Shown here: positions 63,301 through 64,000 of the stretch, in pieces
How the letters are laid out: each line of letters opens with the position of its first letter
How positions within the stretch are numbered: the first letter of the stretch is position 1
Assembly: GCA_965222825.1 (NCBI GenBank)
Contig: OZ244964.1
Span: 1,240,001 to 1,304,000 of the forward strand
Direction of reading: 5' to 3'
Length of the DNA: 64,000 nt
From: G965207335 sp965222825
Lineage (GTDB): Bacteria; Pseudomonadota; Gammaproteobacteria; PS1; Pseudothioglobaceae
The notes under the pieces: generated by a model
Told to the model about the DNA's origin: nothing
Databases searched by the model: none
The model's input: only the letters and a program-made list of their open reading frames with translations
Position numbers and translations under genes: made by a program

Positions 63301-64000
63301 CACCTACTAAACCTACTTTTGGTATTAACGGTGATGTAATTTCAGGCACAGTTAGCAATGATGATTCTGCTGCTTTTGCAGTGATTGAAGTTGTTGATAC
63401 AACAGGTAGCACAGAGTCATTTATTAGTTTAGTTGGTAGTAGTGGTAATTGGTTGTTTACCCATAGTGGACTAAGTAATGGCGATGTAATAAGTGTGCAA
63501 ATTCAAGATAGGGCTGGCAATCTTAGTGAAGCAAGTAACAGTGAAACCATAAGTGGTTTAAGTTCTGACTCTGGCATTGAGTTAAAAGAATTTGATACTA
63601 CAGCAAACTTAGCAATTACTTCCCAAGATTATGGTATTGATAATAATTATGATTTTACTGCTACACTAGAAGACGCATCTAGTAGTCTTAGCATAAGTAG
63701 TATATCTTTAAATGGCACTATGTTTAGCATTAATAATGATGGTATTGTAAAAAATGACGACCAAGTGAGTTTTGACTTAGGCGAAGCACTAGGGCAAGCA
63801 CCTAATGAGTTACAAAATGGTAATTACGAAATTACCCTAATAGCAAGAGACTCTATTGGTAATACAACCAATTACATTCATAATGTCGAAATATTAGCAG
63901 AGAATACCTCAGGTGCTATATCTTTATTGGGTGATAATGATAATATTGATGGCAATTTTGTATCTTCAACTACACCAATAATATCAGGCACAGATGCTAT
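60306..64000 (+). CDS. Giant Ig-repeat adhesin, type I secreted (partial, continues right)
   Basis: The ATG at 60306 opens a frame with no stop to the window end (1,231 codons). Residues 1 to about 85 (MANVTEIFPTNKG, IRVFGSDIIIESKGETFIIL) form a beta-rich prefix domain as in BapA/SiiE-type adhesins. A Glu/Lys-rich linker of about 120 residues follows, probably helical, as in SiiE. Then come about nine Ig-like domains of about 95 residues, each with motifs such as TINGSAEAGATI, GVWQFSI and ATDVSGNISS. Thr, Ser, Asp and Asn are very common, as in cell-surface repeat proteins. The secretion signal is expected at the unseen C-terminus. No ribosome site is evident. It is the presumed substrate of the preceding ABC-HlyD-TolC genes. 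Confidence 0.9.
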   Translation, partial: MANVTEIFPTNKGTVDVSLNIADKETSIRVFGSDIIIESKGETFIILYGAVFVSLGNSLTIKDSTNARFSLSELLYSAKTEYELVDDKIDESDKVDNIVVKSNVEIKEGDKEGVFEVKYSQIEVEQIIKDTIEEAKNFKEDIEANKENLVTAKNLEEINNEVSSNVIDKNTTAQEVDFTERYKDPPVEENINSFDQTQDSLIQELGSLIPEFSLDTASDSGVIGDDRTNNANPTISGNFVKDSTIQLSVTKGITTTNYTVQTGTDGTWQQELALVDNDGVYTISATYTDNTATAHTYSDNITLDTTVSSPTLNLTIATDSGTKGDSKTNDTVPTINGSAEAGATISIALGSTVIGTTQANDDGVWQFSIPSSNALSSGSNSVNITATDVSGNISSATTIDIIIDNTPPDIPIVLTIGFDGDTTSPVELNKGIHILKGTAEANSIIELSIDDTLIGTRAVSSDGNWTFDLDTNPLDGDVAISIIARDDADNVSSAYTDTISIVGTINPPSISLSSASDTGFRSNETMVEIPTYEGITEANATVRLFRDNSQTSFTEVIADNQGVWSYTETSNLVEGGHTISAIATSGNSISNASILNFSIDLSPPTGLTINNASTVVNVFSSVDSIEITGTGTTPGNHFYYQILDSSANIISTTKDDGEIRIIETDGTWAFSIEPSIFSDNNGNYSVIVVEIDGAGNEVEISTAPSLALNVNLITFTIQSPSNDNTPDFAIEGPDNVAIVVSITDTNNQVVYTLNDTKTLAEAYTFSLNSALTDGDYTITVNTTDNTTNQTRDFTDSFTIDTIAPNSATNIAIASGSLGITADLAIDSNPEITGTAEANSIISLVVDGNTYTTTASSSGVWSITISNTLANGNHSAIIAISDVAGNSSIAQTYDFSVQVHSVADLVKDNISLLNADNTVFPNYTNDPAFSGTGASANTTIIAMLNNSDVGNTTVASDGSWSITIDSSVTDGQRDIQLIARDEYGNTSNTLDFPIVVDRVPPTKPTFGINGDVISGTVSNDDSAAFAVIEVVDTTGSTESFISLVGSSGNWLFTHSGLSNGDVISVQIQDRAGNLSEASNSETISGLSSDSGIELKEFDTTANLAITSQDYGIDNNYDFTATLEDASSSLSISSISLNGTMFSINNDGIVKNDDQVSFDLGEALGQAPNELQNGNYEITLIARDSIGNTTNYIHNVEILAENTSGAISLLGDNDNIDGNFVSSTTPIISGTDA

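Noticed and set aside
1..64000. CRISPR arrays, tRNA or rRNA genes, complete insertion sequences
   Set aside because: I saw no regularly spaced direct repeats, no cloverleaf or rRNA-like segments and no transposase gene in the gaps.

Overview
The window is one continuous stretch of a strongly AT-rich chromosome (about 30% GC by eye, not computed). Gene content and gene order point to a gammaproteobacterium: folC-dedD-cvpA-purF, suhB/trmJ, and rsmI/yraN/dolP all match gammaproteobacterial synteny. A soxXYZA-soxK cluster shows that it oxidises thiosulfate. Small AT-rich intergenic repeats, frameshifted small genes and two genes lacking a normal start codon suggest some genome decay, as in a host-associated or streamlined sulfur oxidiser. 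I cannot name the genus from sequence alone.

Layout. 1-7.4 kb: purF (runs off the left edge), cvpA, a SPOR protein, a BrnTA-type toxin-antitoxin pair inserted in this conserved block, folC, fxsA, trmB, xthA and pyrE. 7.5-21.4 kb: a fatty-acid degradation cluster (fadE, fadN, fadA and an unusual patatin/acyl-CoA synthetase fusion), then ftsA and lpxC with no ftsZ between them. Around and inside this cluster lie five copies of a small peptide gene family. Each has an NHLP (nitrile-hydratase-like leader) type leader and a core of Ser/Thr-x-Gly repeats. Three are intact and tandem at 20.3-21.4 kb, one at 7.6 kb has an ATA in the start position, and one at 10.6-10.9 kb is frameshifted. 21.4-31.8 kb: plsY, folB-folK-dsbA, two small membrane ORFs, thiD-hisC-nif3, an unknown gene pair, asd-hisB-hisH and lepA. 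31.8-34.1 kb: a repeat-rich gap, yggS and pyrK.

34.3-36.7 kb holds the sox operon on the minus strand, ending at a strong terminator. 36.9-52.9 kb is mostly housekeeping: a [2Fe-2S] ferredoxin, rsmI, yraN, dolP, ftsY, two M16 peptidases, a rhodanese, suhB, trmJ, an ICMT-like methyltransferase, ubiM-like, pdxH, an encapsulated-ferritin homologue without a shell gene, guaB, an SH3/coiled-coil protein and valS.

53.0-64.0 kb is a single plus-strand locus that looks like a relative of the Salmonella SPI-4 (sii) giant-adhesin system. In order it holds a MotA/TolQ-like channel protein, a TolC-like outer-membrane protein, a type I secretion ABC transporter, a HlyD-like adaptor, two MotB/SiiA-like single-span proteins, and the first 1,231 codons of a giant Ig-repeat adhesin that continues beyond the right edge. 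The channel proteins are expected to use proton motive force to control adhesin export or retention. One of the two MotB-like proteins lacks the channel aspartate, and the ABC transporter has Asn in place of the H-loop His.
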